A DNA stretch of 64,000 bases, taken from the NCBI RefSeq assembly GCF_002744715.1, contig NZ_KZ319367.1, positions 365,785 to 429,784 on the forward strand, given 5' to 3'. A model generated the notes under the pieces. It had not been told where the DNA came from, did not search any database, and saw only the letters and a list, made by a program, of their open reading frames with translations. Of this stretch, positions 55,131-63,620 are shown piece after piece. Within the stretch, counting starts at the first letter, position 1. Every line of letters starts with the position of its first letter. A program made the position numbers and the translations under genes. Source of the DNA: Marinobacter profundi. Lineage in GTDB: Bacteria > Pseudomonadota > Gammaproteobacteria > Pseudomonadales > Oleiphilaceae.

Positions 55131-56108
55131 GTGACGGATTCCGCATGCTCCTCCAGTGAGTCAACATCAGTAAAACAAGCCCATCGGAGCGGTGCCATGA
55201 GTAACACCCTGAAGTACGCAGAGCAGCAATGCGATGCCATCGAAGCGCCATGCAGCGCCATCCAGAAGATCCTGAGCCCCCGGGTCGCGGATCTTGGCGG
55301 GTTCTCGGTGCGGCGCCTGCTGCCAACGGCGAAGCAGAGAATGGTCGGCCCCTGGATCTTCTTTGATGAAATGGGGCCGGCGGATTTTCCCGCGGGCGAA
55401 GGCATCAACGTTCGTCCGCATCCACACATCGGTATTGCCACCGTGACCTACCTCTTCGAGGGCGAGATACTGCACCGGGATTCCGTGGGCAGTTACCAGC
55501 CGATCCGGCCCGGTGATATCAACCTGATGGTAGCTGGCCGGGGAATCGCCCATTCCGAACGGGAACGCCTTGAGGTCACCGCGACAGACCACCGGCTGCA
55601 CGGCCTGCAATTGTGGCTGGCTCTGCCGGAGGAACACGAGGAAACCGACCCGGCGTTCCATCATTACCCCGGTGACGATATCCCGGCGACTGATATCAAC
55701 GGTGTCCCCGTGCGGGTGATGATCGGCACCGCCTATGGCGAGACCTCACCGGTGCGCAGCTTCAGTGAAACACTTTACCTGGAGGCTACCCTGAAGGTAG
55801 GTCAGACTCTGGAGTTGCCGGATGCCCCTGAGCGGGCAGTCTATGTGGCGAGCGGGTCCCTCAAGGCCCATGGTTTGGAGCTGCCAACCCACAGCATGGC
55901 GGTATTGGCCCCGGAGCCGGGGGTTCGCATCACCGCAATGGAAGACACCCGCATCGCCCTTATTGGCGGTGCACCTGTGGGCAGACGGTTCATCGAGTGG
56001 AACTTCGTCTCCTCAAGTAAGGAGCGTATCGAGCAGGCAAAGGATGACTGGCGGGCAGGGCGGTTTGCGAAAGTTGTGGGGGATGAGGCGGAGTACATTC
56101 CCTATTAA
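55131..56108 (+). CDS. Pirin family protein
   Basis: 325 residues from GTG 55131, which has AAAGGAGA eight bases upstream; ATG 55197 also has a GGAG and would give 303 residues. The N-terminal cupin holds the pirin iron site in RPHPHIGIATVTYLFEGE (two His), MVAGRGIAHSE (His) and a following Glu. The C-terminal pirin_C cupin is present. Bacterial pirins include quercetinases and redox regulators; the role here is not clear. Confidence 0.88.
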   Translation: MTDSACSSSESTSVKQAHRSGAMSNTLKYAEQQCDAIEAPCSAIQKILSPRVADLGGFSVRRLLPTAKQRMVGPWIFFDEMGPADFPAGEGINVRPHPHIGIATVTYLFEGEILHRDSVGSYQPIRPGDINLMVAGRGIAHSERERLEVTATDHRLHGLQLWLALPEEHEETDPAFHHYPGDDIPATDINGVPVRVMIGTAYGETSPVRSFSETLYLEATLKVGQTLELPDAPERAVYVASGSLKAHGLELPTHSMAVLAPEPGVRITAMEDTRIALIGGAPVGRRFIEWNFVSSSKERIEQAKDDWRAGRFAKVVGDEAEYIPY

Positions 56109-56115
56109 ATAACAG

Positions 56116-56160
56116 TTCCGCCTTGGCCCTGCTGCTCAGCGGCAGGAGACCAAGGCGGAA
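56116..56160. terminator. Bidirectional hairpin between the pirin and methyltransferase genes
   Basis: Perfect 11-base stem TTCCGCCTTGG/CCAAGGCGGAA enclosing a second stem CCTGC/GCAGG. It sits between two convergent genes, 8 and 16 bases from their stops, the standard place for a shared terminator. T runs are weak on both sides. Confidence 0.65.
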
Positions 56161-56175
56161 AACCAGGCCTTTCTG

Positions 56176-56778
56176 TCAGAGGCTCGCAGTCAGCAAGAAC
56201 ACCGGATAGCTCCGATCCTCTTTTTCGATGGCGCTGGCGGAGACTACCTCAACGCCCGAGAACCCGGCTTGCTCGGCGGCGCGGGCGATTTGGTCCCGCT
56301 CAAAACCGAAATGGAAAACGCCGGTGTCTTCACTATGGAAGGTGCCATCTTCCTTGTCCAGATCCGAAATGGCGATAAAGCCACCCGGCTTCAGCAGCTC
56401 CCGGAAACGCCGGAACATGGCGTCAATATCCCTGACGTGATGCATGGTCATGGAGGAGATGATGCCGTCGAAACGCTCGTCGATGGACTGCTTTTCCAGA
56501 TCAATCTCCTTGATCTCCAGCTCACAGTTCAGAGAAGCCCGCTTTTCAGAGAGCTGGCGGTTCATGGAAGGGGAAATATCCACCGCCGTGATTTTCTTCA
56601 CGTGAGGGGCGATCCGCTCCAGCAACAGGCCGGTGCCGGAGCCGAAATCCATCAGATGCATGGAGGGTTCGATATGCGCCTTCGCCAGGATGGTGTTGGC
56701 GATGTTGGAGACGTTATCGACGCGGTCGCGATTCTGTTCGTAGGTGTCTGCCTTGTGGGCGAAGTAATCTTTGCTCAT
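56176..56778 (-). CDS. Class I SAM-dependent methyltransferase
   Basis: 200 residues. Motif I LMDFGSGTGLLLERI (42-56), motif II TAVDISPSM, and motif IV/post IV with SSMTMHHVRD and LKPGGFIAISDLD. Single-domain small-molecule methyltransferase; methyl acceptor unknown. Starts 33 bases after the SGNH hydrolase stop on the same strand. Confidence 0.85.
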   Translation of the reverse strand: MSKDYFAHKADTYEQNRDRVDNVSNIANTILAKAHIEPSMHLMDFGSGTGLLLERIAPHVKKITAVDISPSMNRQLSEKRASLNCELEIKEIDLEKQSIDERFDGIISSMTMHHVRDIDAMFRRFRELLKPGGFIAISDLDKEDGTFHSEDTGVFHFGFERDQIARAAEQAGFSGVEVVSASAIEKEDRSYPVFLLTASL

Positions 56779-56813
56779 GAAGCCGCCGTTTTTGGTTAAG
56801 GAAACTTACCCGA

Positions 56814-57563
56814 TTATGCGGCGTCTGTGCTTGAGTTCAAGTTGGAATAAGGTAATTCCAGGTCTCCCGTTGCCAGCGCCCCGGCAATTGCCCGATAACC
56901 TTTCTCGCTCGGATGATAGCCATCACTGGCTAGCATCGAGGGGTCGGTGATGGTCGGGTAGGTGAGATAGCGGAACTCCTCCGGAGCCTGGTGCGCCAGT
57001 TCCTGGTACAGGCGATCCAGCTGCCGCGCCCGCCAGCCCATGACATGCCTGAGGGGTGAGGGGAGCGCAGTAAACAGGTGCATCGGAGGTACGCTCAGCA
57101 AATACACCGGTGCCGGGTAGCGTTGGACGAGCAGGTCACGAAGGTCCATCAGCTGCTGGCGGAACCGGTACCTCGGGGTGAACCCGGTGGTGTCGTTAAC
57201 GCCCATGCTGAGCAACACCACATCGGCCTCCGGCAGGTCCGCATTTGCCAACCTGTTATTGAGTTCGCCCAGACGAATGCCGTTCACGCCGAAGGTATGC
57301 CAGGCGATGGTCTGCCCGGAGTGTTCGTGCAACTGCAATGCCAGCTGGCTGGCCAGGCCCTGGTCATGGGTGGACACACCCACGCCTGCGGCGGTGGATT
57401 CGCCGATAACCAGAACCCGGAACACCGGCGCCCCTTCGCCGTACTGGCCGCCTGGGGAGCCCTGGGCTTCCGGGAGCCGTGGCGTTTCCCGCCGGGCACG
57501 TTTGCCCTGGTACAGCAGTACCGGGAACAGCAGTGCGGTGGTCAGCCAGAAGGGAAGGTGCAT
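56814..57563 (-). CDS. SGNH/GDSL-type hydrolase with N-terminal membrane anchor
   Basis: 249 residues. A hydrophobic N-terminal segment (about 3-18) may be an anchor or signal. GESTAAG holds the catalytic Ser (block I variant GES), MGVNDTTG is block III, and DGYHPSEKGY supplies Asp/His. Probably an esterase acting outside the cytoplasm. The racemase gene ends 13 bases before it on the same strand. Confidence 0.82.
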   Translation of the reverse strand: MHLPFWLTTALLFPVLLYQGKRARRETPRLPEAQGSPGGQYGEGAPVFRVLVIGESTAAGVGVSTHDQGLASQLALQLHEHSGQTIAWHTFGVNGIRLGELNNRLANADLPEADVVLLSMGVNDTTGFTPRYRFRQQLMDLRDLLVQRYPAPVYLLSVPPMHLFTALPSPLRHVMGWRARQLDRLYQELAHQAPEEFRYLTYPTITDPSMLASDGYHPSEKGYRAIAGALATGDLELPYSNLNSSTDAA

Positions 57564-57576
57564 GGGTAAACCTCAA

Positions 57577-58269
57577 TCAAGTAGCAAGTGCCTTCTCAAC
57601 GGCCTGAGCGGCGTGGATTTCCGTGGTGTCATAGACCGCAACGGGGGTATCTTCCTGCCGGATCAGCAGGCCGATCTCGGTGCAGCCCAGGACGACTGCC
57701 TGCGCACCCCGTTCTATCAGTGACGTAACGATCTCCAGGTAAGCCTGCTTGGATGCCTGGTTGATCTCTCCCTGACACAGCTCCTCATAGATGACCCGAT
57801 GAATCACTTCCCGCTCCGGCTCTTCCGGAACGATCACCTGGATTCCGGCCTGCTCCAGGCGCTCCCGGTAAAAGTCCTGCTCCATGGTAAACCGGGTACC
57901 CAGCAATCCCACGCTGGAAAGGCCATCCTGCTTCAGGACTCCGGCCGTTGCATCGGCAATATGGAGCAGGGGAATGCCGATGGTTTGTTCAATCTCCGGT
58001 GCCACCTTATGCATGGTGTTGGTGCCAATCACCAGAAACTCCGCCCCGGCCTGTTCAAGCGCGCGAGCCGCCCGGGACAGGATGTTACCTGTCTCGGCCC
58101 AGTTGCCCTGGTGCTGGAGCTCCTCGATTTCGGCAAAATCTACGCTGTACAGAATGAGCTTTGCAGAATGCAGCCCACCCAGGCGTCTTTTAACGCCCTC
58201 ATTGAGAAGCCGATAGTAGGTCTGGGTTGATTCCCAGCTCATCCCGCCCAGCAGGCCAATGGTTTTCAT
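57577..58269 (-). CDS. Aspartate/glutamate racemase family protein (YgeA-like) with one catalytic Cys missing
   Basis: 230 residues. The start GLLGGMSWESTQTYYR and HSAKLILYSVDF are those of the RacX/YgeA group, which racemises amino acids without cofactor. The second catalytic Cys is present (Cys196 in LGCTEIGLL). At the first site the sequence is IGTNTMHK, with Gly82 where the group typically has Cys just before TNTMHK. It is coupled by ATGA overlap to a truncated transporter gene upstream. Confidence 0.85.
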   Translation of the reverse strand: MKTIGLLGGMSWESTQTYYRLLNEGVKRRLGGLHSAKLILYSVDFAEIEELQHQGNWAETGNILSRAARALEQAGAEFLVIGTNTMHKVAPEIEQTIGIPLLHIADATAGVLKQDGLSSVGLLGTRFTMEQDFYRERLEQAGIQVIVPEEPEREVIHRVIYEELCQGEINQASKQAYLEIVTSLIERGAQAVVLGCTEIGLLIRQEDTPVAVYDTTEIHAAQAVEKALAT

Positions 58270-58562
58270 ACGGTCGAACCTGTAACTTTCACGGATTCAT
58301 CTTCCACGAGCTGAAGCTGATTATCATAAGCAGCCTGAAGGCCGGTTTCATCCTCTTCTTCGGACTCCTCATCAATAGAGCGCGGATAAAATGGCGACAG
58401 CATTGCCGCCAGAATGCCAATGGCGGCAAATATCGCAAAGGCATCGCCATAACCGAATTCATTCACCAGCATACCCACCACAGGTGAGCCGGTTGCCTGC
58501 CCGAGCGAGACCGCCATGAAGGGTAAAACGGGCCCCATGGACAGCCGCCCCAAAAATTGCAA
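58266..58562 (-). pseudogene. C-terminal remnant of an MFS transporter
   Basis: The open frame starts without a normal upstream part; only the last two or so transmembrane helices of a major facilitator protein remain (GRLSMGPVLPF, GYGDAFAIFAAIGILAAM) plus an acidic tail. A complete MFS protein would need about 300 more residues, and an in-frame TGA lies just upstream. The end overlaps the racemase ATG (ATGA), so the intact transporter and racemase once formed an operon. Confidence 0.7.
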
Positions 58563-58737
58563 ATCCTGTACTCGAAGGAAACTTCATGCCGCCTCCGCCC
58601 TATAAAAATTTCAGGCTTTCGGTCCGTTTCGGTTCCTGTCTGTACTAATAACCTGGACTGGCTTCACCTTCCGTAAACTCCAGAACCTCACCAAGCCCCA
58701 GGTTAATATCGACCCTACCAGCTATACTCGGAGGTCG

Positions 58738-59151
58738 TCACTTTCCTGATTCAACCTTGTTGATCGTACCCTGGGCCACCGCAACCGTGCGTTCACCGGC
58801 CTCTCCAATCGCAATAACACTGCACTGGCAGACCGCCTGATTCCTTCCTGAGGACAGTACCGTAGCCCTGGCGACCAGCTTGTCGCCAATTGCAGGGCGA
58901 ACGTAATTGATCTTGTATTCGGAAGTCACCGAATCGCCCAGGACCGAGCCCCCCGCATAGGTCAATGCGTTGTCAGCCAGGTAACTGACCACGCCTCCAT
59001 GCACAAAGCCATGCTGTTGTTTCAACTCCGGCCGGATGGCGAGCGAGAGAACAGCGCTTCCGGGCTCGAAGACCTCCAGTTCGGTGCCGAGCAGGGCGCT
59101 GAAGGGTTGGTTCTTGAGTATCTTTCTTCCAAACTCCAGTAAGTCACTCAT
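58738..59151 (-). CDS. PaaI-type hotdog thioesterase in the ECF41 operon
   Basis: 137 residues, hotdog fold, with QHGFVHGGVVSYLADNALTYAG carrying the active-site helix (Asp). Acts on acyl-CoA esters in the family. Its ATG overlaps the end of the sigma factor gene by eight bases, so it is the third gene of the CMD-ECF41 operon. Thioesterase is not the usual third partner in ECF41 loci as I know them. Confidence 0.85.
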   Translation of the reverse strand: MSDLLEFGRKILKNQPFSALLGTELEVFEPGSAVLSLAIRPELKQQHGFVHGGVVSYLADNALTYAGGSVLGDSVTSEYKINYVRPAIGDKLVARATVLSSGRNQAVCQCSVIAIGEAGERTVAVAQGTINKVESGK

Positions 59152-60073
59152 TGAATGATGTCTCCTCAGACATATCGGCTTTAACCAATTGCATCGGTAG
59201 CTGGTCCGCCAGATGGCGTAACTTGTCCGGGTTGCGAACCATATACAGAGCCTCGATACGCTCCCCCGTGATCTCCAGGGTCATCACCTGGGGCAGTCCA
59301 TCCCGTTCGATGGTTAACCAGCCCGGCAGTCCATTCACCATAACCGGCTTAACCCACCGTGGCCCGGATGACGACGACTTGCGGGCCAGGCCATGGAAGA
59401 ACCGGCTGATCTTGTCAGCCCCGAAAATCACGCGCCGCGCGGCAATTCTCTTGCCACCGCCGTCGGTATGGAGGGTGGCACTTTCACTCAGCAGCGCCTT
59501 CAACTCGCTAACATCGCCGCTGCGGGCGGCGCTGAAGAAACGCTCAGTCAACTGACCATGTTCATGGGGTGTTACCCGATACCTCGGGCGCGCTGCCTGA
59601 ACCTTCTTCCGGGCCCGGCTGGCCAGCTGCCGGCAACTGGCTTCATTTCGATCCAGGCTGAGTGCAACCTGAGCGAAATCGATCCCGAAGACATCATGCA
59701 GCAGGAACGCGGCGCGCTCCAGAGGCGATAACCGCTCCAGCGCAAGCATCAACGCGAAAGAGACATCGCTTGCCAGAACCTCGGGGTCTATCGGTGCCTC
59801 CAGTGACTCTATCAGAGGCTCCGGCAACCAGGGGCCGACATAAATCTCTCTTTGCCGGTGAGCGGCCTTCAGGCGATCAAGGCACAGCCGGCTGGTGACC
59901 GTGGTCAGGTACGACCGCACGTCGGTTACCGAGGGGTGATCGGCATCGCGCCAACGAAGGTAGGCGTCCTGGACCACGTCTTCTGCCTCGGTTACCGAGC
60001 CCAGCATGCGATAGGCAACACCGGTCAGGTATCGACGCCACTGATTGAACTGCAGGGCAGCGCACTCCGTCAT
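59144..60073 (-). CDS. ECF41-type sigma factor with SnoaL-like C-terminal domain
   Basis: 309 residues from ATG 60073 (AGGAG nine bases upstream). Sigma region 2 (about 8-75) and region 4 (about 105-160) are followed by a SnoaL-like domain (about 175-300). The three ECF41 signature motifs are present: WLPEP (82-86), DGGGK (204-208) and NPDKL (281-285). In ECF41 the C-terminal domain both supports and restrains activity, replacing an anti-sigma factor. It lies 46 bases after its likely target gene, a carboxymuconolactone decarboxylase-like protein. Confidence 0.92.
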   Translation of the reverse strand: MTECAALQFNQWRRYLTGVAYRMLGSVTEAEDVVQDAYLRWRDADHPSVTDVRSYLTTVTSRLCLDRLKAAHRQREIYVGPWLPEPLIESLEAPIDPEVLASDVSFALMLALERLSPLERAAFLLHDVFGIDFAQVALSLDRNEASCRQLASRARKKVQAARPRYRVTPHEHGQLTERFFSAARSGDVSELKALLSESATLHTDGGGKRIAARRVIFGADKISRFFHGLARKSSSSGPRWVKPVMVNGLPGWLTIERDGLPQVMTLEITGERIEALYMVRNPDKLRHLADQLPMQLVKADMSEETSFNE

Positions 60074-60119
60074 GGGCAAAGACTCCTGGTAAACCCGGTC
60101 ACAGAACCGGCACGTCCCA

Positions 60120-60578
60120 TCAGTTTTCCGACGCCACGTCGTTCGGGTGAACGTTCCTGAAACCTACTCCGAGCCGGTTCCAGGCATTGATGACGCCGAT
60201 CAGGAGCGTCAGATCCACAAACTCCCTTTCGGAGAAGTGCGCCAGTCCCATCTCGTAATCCCGGGTGGGTGCCCCGGTATCCGGCAGTCTCGTCAACGCT
60301 TCGGTCCACCCCAACGCGGCTTTCTCCCGTGGTGTATAAAGGGCAGATTCACGCCATGCGGACAGGAGATAGAGCCGTGCCTCACTCTCTCCGGCGGCAC
60401 GGGCATCACTGGTGTGCATGTGGAGACAGTAGGCACAGCCGTTAATCTGGGATGCTCGCGTGACTACCAACTCGATGAGGCTTTCTTCCAGCCCGCAACT
60501 TCGCACATGAGCATCCAGCCTGGCCATGGCCGCGATGGCTTCGGGGTTGGCTTGGTAAGCATTCAGGCGTTTTTCCAT
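60120..60578 (-). CDS. Carboxymuconolactone decarboxylase/AhpD-like protein
   Basis: 152 residues. Redox motif NGCAYCLHMHT with Cys48, Cys51 and His55, as in AhpD-type alkylhydroperoxidases. This is the canonical target gene type of ECF41 sigma factors. Its promoter matches the ECF41 consensus exactly and AGAGGA precedes the ATG. First gene of the three-gene stress operon; the true reaction is unknown. Confidence 0.9.
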   Translation of the reverse strand: MEKRLNAYQANPEAIAAMARLDAHVRSCGLEESLIELVVTRASQINGCAYCLHMHTSDARAAGESEARLYLLSAWRESALYTPREKAALGWTEALTRLPDTGAPTRDYEMGLAHFSEREFVDLTLLIGVINAWNRLGVGFRNVHPNDVASEN

Positions 60579-60641
60579 TATCTGGGTCCTCTGTCGTCAC
60601 GTGTGGTCGATGGATCATCTTCACCGCTTTCTACAGAGGTA

Positions 60642-60668
60642 GACGAAATGTCGTCAGGCTTTGTGACA
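60642..60668 (-). promoter_or_regulatory. ECF41 promoter of the CMD-sigma-thioesterase operon
   Basis: On the minus strand TGTCACA (60662-60668), exactly 16 bases, CGTC (60642-60645). This is the published ECF41 target motif as I know it. The start would be near 60635, about 57 bases before the first ATG. Positive autoregulation of the sigma factor follows. Confidence 0.85.
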
Positions 60669-60724
60669 TGCCTGAAAAATTTTATGGCCTGTGAGGCCTC
60701 CTGGTAAGGGTTCGGTGCCTCTTA

Positions 60725-61207
60725 TTACCCCCTGCGCGCCGCTTCAATGGCCGCAATATCGATCTTGCCCATCTCCATCATCGCATCGAACGCGCGTTTT
60801 GCAGCAGCGGGATCCGGGTCGGCGATGGCGTCGGTCAAAGCTACCGGTGTGATCTGCCACGAGATGCCCCATCTGTCCTTACACCAGCCACAGGCGCTCT
60901 CTTCTCCGCCGTTGTCGACTATGGCGTTCCAGTAGCGATCTGTCTCTTCCTGATCAGAGGTGGCAACCTGAAAGGAAAACGCTTCATTGTGGGTAAAGGC
61001 GGGACCGCCGTTGAGCCCGAGGCAGGGGATACCCAGCACGGTGAATTGCACCGTCAGCACATCGCCCATTTTACCGGAGGGAAAGTCGCCCGGAGCGCGG
61101 AGGATCCTGCCTACCGATGAATCCGGAAACGTCTCGGCGTAGAAGCGGGCTGCCGCTTCGGCACCGCCATTGAACCAGAGGCAAATGGTGTTCTTTGCGT
61201 GTTTCAT
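60725..61207 (-). CDS. VOC family protein (PhnB/3-demethylubiquinone-methyltransferase-like)
   Basis: 160 residues of the glyoxalase/VOC fold. ICLWFNGGAEAAARFYAETFPDS and the CGWCKDRWGISWQITP segment are typical of the PhnB-like group, whose reactions are mostly unknown. It starts four bases after the DHFR-like gene stop with GGAGG upstream, so it is the second gene of that pair. Next to the ECF41 operon but with its own promoter region between. Confidence 0.87.
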   Translation of the reverse strand: MKHAKNTICLWFNGGAEAAARFYAETFPDSSVGRILRAPGDFPSGKMGDVLTVQFTVLGIPCLGLNGGPAFTHNEAFSFQVATSDQEETDRYWNAIVDNGGEESACGWCKDRWGISWQITPVALTDAIADPDPAAAKRAFDAMMEMGKIDIAAIEAARRG

Positions 61208-61211
61208 CGTG

Positions 61212-61880
61212 TCAGCCCTCCTGCCGAAGTTTTTCCCGGCGTGCGATTTCTGCCGGAGTGGGCGGGTTCATGGCAAAGTCGCCGGTTGCTACCTTGCCAT
61301 CACGCACATACCGCCCAATCACGATGCCACCGGGTGACACCCGGCTGTCGGCCAGCTTGAATGCGGCCGGCTTGGCTCCATCGCGAAACAGCTTCTTGCC
61401 CTGGCCGAGCACCACCGGGAAGGTGAACACATTGATCTCATCGACGAGGTCGTTCGCAAACAGCGTTTGGAGCAGATCCGAGCTGCCTTGCGTGACCAGC
61501 GCGGGGCCATCCTCCCGTTTCAGTCGGGCGACATCTTCCGCCGCGTCATTGAGGGCCACCGAGCCCTGCCAGGTCAGGTCCAGCCCTTTCCGGGTGGCAA
61601 CGTACTTGTTGATCGAATTGAAGGCCCTGGCGATGGAATCGTCCGGCCCGTCCTCGGCATACGGCCAGTGGGCGGCGAAAATCTCGTAGGTCTTGCGTCC
61701 CAGCAGAAGGTCGAAGGGCTGGCCGAACATGCGGTCAATCTCTTCACCAAACACCTCATCCACCATCGGGGCAACCCAGCCGCCGTAGCCGAATCCGCCG
61801 GTGGGATCTTCCTCGGGCCCGCCCGGGGCCTGCATCACCCCATCCAGCGACACCATGGCACCAACAATCACTTTTCTCAT
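61212..61880 (-). CDS. Dihydrofolate-reductase-fold (RibD C-terminal type) protein
   Basis: 222 residues from the ATG at 61880. The ATG at 61907 is rejected because the AGGAG ribosome binding site lies between the two. VIVGAMVSLDGVMQAPGG starts the fold, LLLGRKTYEIFAAHWP and LVTQGSSDLLQTLF follow. Homologues are reductases of unclear substrate found beside ECF sigma factors and VOC proteins. Operon with the VOC gene. Confidence 0.87.
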   Translation of the reverse strand: MRKVIVGAMVSLDGVMQAPGGPEEDPTGGFGYGGWVAPMVDEVFGEEIDRMFGQPFDLLLGRKTYEIFAAHWPYAEDGPDDSIARAFNSINKYVATRKGLDLTWQGSVALNDAAEDVARLKREDGPALVTQGSSDLLQTLFANDLVDEINVFTFPVVLGQGKKLFRDGAKPAAFKLADSRVSPGGIVIGRYVRDGKVATGDFAMNPPTPAEIARREKLRQEG

Positions 61881-61972
61881 GGGTTCATTCTCCTGGTTTG
61901 CTTTCATTCAACCAGTAGTCGCATGGGACACCGAAAAATCGACAGCAGGTTTTATTTCCGGCGTGAATCAGC

Positions 61973-62305
61973 TTAGCTGCTCCTCGGCGCAAACATGATG
62001 ATCGCCATCCCCAGCAGGGCGACGGCCGAGCCAAGGATGTCCCACCCGGTAGGCCGGATACCGTCAACCGTCCAGAGCCACAGTATCGCCATGAAGACAT
62101 AGACCCCGCCATAAGCCGCATAAACCCGGCCAGCCGCTGTCGGATGCAGTGACAACAGCCAGGCGAAAAGCGCGAGGCTGAGCGCGCCGGGCACGAGCAG
62201 CCAGATACTCTTGCCTTCGCGAAGCCAGAGATAGGGCAGGTAACAGCCGACGATCTCCGCCAGGGCGGTCACAACAAACAGACCGAGGGTTTTCAGTTCG
62301 GCCAC
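61973..62305 (-). CDS. YnfA family small membrane protein
   Basis: 110 residues from GTG 62305, which has AGGAG eight bases upstream and aligns with the start of E. coli YnfA (108 residues); a longer open frame to 62449 has no good signal. Four transmembrane helices; signatures [30 protein letters not shown] and [14 protein letters not shown]. Belongs to the SMR-like superfamily of small exporters. Confidence 0.9.
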   Translation of the reverse strand: MAELKTLGLFVVTALAEIVGCYLPYLWLREGKSIWLLVPGALSLALFAWLLSLHPTAAGRVYAAYGGVYVFMAILWLWTVDGIRPTGWDILGSAVALLGMAIIMFAPRSS

Positions 62306-62400
62306 GGGGTGGGGCTCCTGTTGCTGGGGGCGGCATTCAGCCGGGTAAAGGGGCAGTCTACTGATGGGCGTCACGCCCGGTCCAGTGCACTTGGTGCCTC

Positions 62401-62655
62401 TCAACTGGTTGGCCACAAGGGTGGCCATTGCCCATGCTTCTTGATGCATTGCTCAATCGGATCGTCGCGGTAGCCGCTGTCTTACCGCTGTTTCACGCTG
62501 GGATGAACAGAGTTGCGGTCGCTGTCCGGCGCCGGTATTTCCCGGACGACTTTACCCAGTAGTTTGTACTTGCCCTTGTACTCGTTGTGCTGCTCAGTAG
62601 TAGTGTGGGTCTGGATTGGCAGGTTGGTGCACCGGGCTGCCGCGCACCTCAGTTG
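62401..62655 (-). pseudogene. Decayed gene fragment with an internal stop
   Basis: An 85-codon frame on the minus strand without a start codon and with one in-frame TAA (62482-62484). The translation looks like real protein on both sides of the stop (EQHNEYKGKYKLLGKVVRE before, [20 protein letters not shown] after), and ends in TGA at 62401. I do not recognise the family. It fills most of the gap between the YnfA and DksA/TraR-type genes. A hairpin TGGCCAC/GTGGCCA lies at 62410-62427. Confidence 0.45.
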
Positions 62656-62706
62656 CTAAGATTCCGGTTGCCATGGGGGCGCCCAACGCCTCGCGACCCC
62701 AACAGG

Positions 62707-62973
62707 CTATCGAAGCTGGCTGTCCTTACTGCCTCTGCGATTGATGCCGCCAGAGTGGATTTGCTGCTTTTCATGGGCCGACTGGCACTCGATGCACAAC
62801 CGAACACCGGGAATGGCCTTGCGCCGGGCTTCCGGAATCGGCGCGCCACACTCATCGCATTCCGTGGCGCTCTCACCCCCGGCTAACTGGCTGCGTGCGC
62901 GCTGAATTTCATCTTCAACGCTTGCGTCGATCTGTTCCTGAACCGCACCATCACGTGACCATCCACCTGCCAT
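62707..62973 (-). CDS. DksA/TraR C4 zinc-finger protein, YbiI-like
   Basis: 88 residues from ATG 62973 (GGAGG upstream), the same length as E. coli YbiI. Start MAGGWSRDGAVQEQ matches; the C4 finger is CDECG followed 17 residues later by CIEC (CDECGAPIPEARRKAI, GVRLCIECQ). Conserved end NRRGSKDSQLR. Lacks the long DksA coiled coil, so it probably does not enter the RNA polymerase channel. Function unknown. Confidence 0.9.
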   Translation of the reverse strand: MAGGWSRDGAVQEQIDASVEDEIQRARSQLAGGESATECDECGAPIPEARRKAIPGVRLCIECQSAHEKQQIHSGGINRRGSKDSQLR

Positions 62974-63067
62974 GGGCCCCTCCAGAGTCTGGATGACTGA
63001 AACCACCAAACGGTATCATTCGAGTGCAGGCGCTCCAAGGTTGCCGATAACCCAACGAGGAAATACC

Positions 63068-63391
63068 ATGTCCTATGCCAGCCAATATACACCCGAAACC
63101 CTAAGCCGTGACGAGCTGGACCAGACCACGGGCCCGATGGTGGTCGAATTCGGCACCAACTGGTGCGGTTTCTGTAAGGGGGCGCAGGCCGATATCAAGG
63201 CGGCCATGGACAATCACCCGGACGTTCCGCATGTGAAGGTCGAGGATGGTAAAGGCCGCAGGCTGGGGCGGACATTTGGCGTTAAGCTGTGGCCGTCGCT
63301 GATTTTTCTGAAGGATGGTGAAGAAATGGCGCGGGTAGTCCGCCCGGAAAACAGCGGCGACATCGAGGGTGCACTGATAAAAATTCTATGA
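63068..63391 (+). CDS. Thioredoxin-family protein with WCGFC active site
   Basis: 107 residues from ATG 63068 (GAGGAAA upstream). Active site NWCGFCKG with Cys33 and Cys36, and the cis-Pro loop KLWPSLIF. The GF dipeptide between the cysteines differs from thioredoxin's GP, which raises the redox potential in related proteins. Cytoplasmic, probably a reductase for a small set of targets. Confidence 0.9.
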   Translation: MSYASQYTPETLSRDELDQTTGPMVVEFGTNWCGFCKGAQADIKAAMDNHPDVPHVKVEDGKGRRLGRTFGVKLWPSLIFLKDGEEMARVVRPENSGDIEGALIKIL

Positions 63392-63620
63392 GGACGTGCC
63401 GGTAATGACAGATGTAAATATCGAGATGGTATGAACCAGACAGCATAGCTACCACTGGCCCCGCACGCATCTTCTTCCCCCCCCCGAACTGAAGCGATTG
63501 AACCCTTGTTTGTGCCGGTGGAGCAGGGCTAAGGCGGACCACGGAAAAGTGGAGTATATTCCGCATTGGTTATCTGGCAGCTTGGACCATCCCACCCATA
63601 TTTTCGATTGAGTCACGTTA

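Noticed and set aside
58563..58737. Short protein-like frame and a MerR-like operator between the MFS remnant and the thioesterase
   Set aside because: The frame has no start codon and only about 30 codons; the supposed operator is not palindromic.
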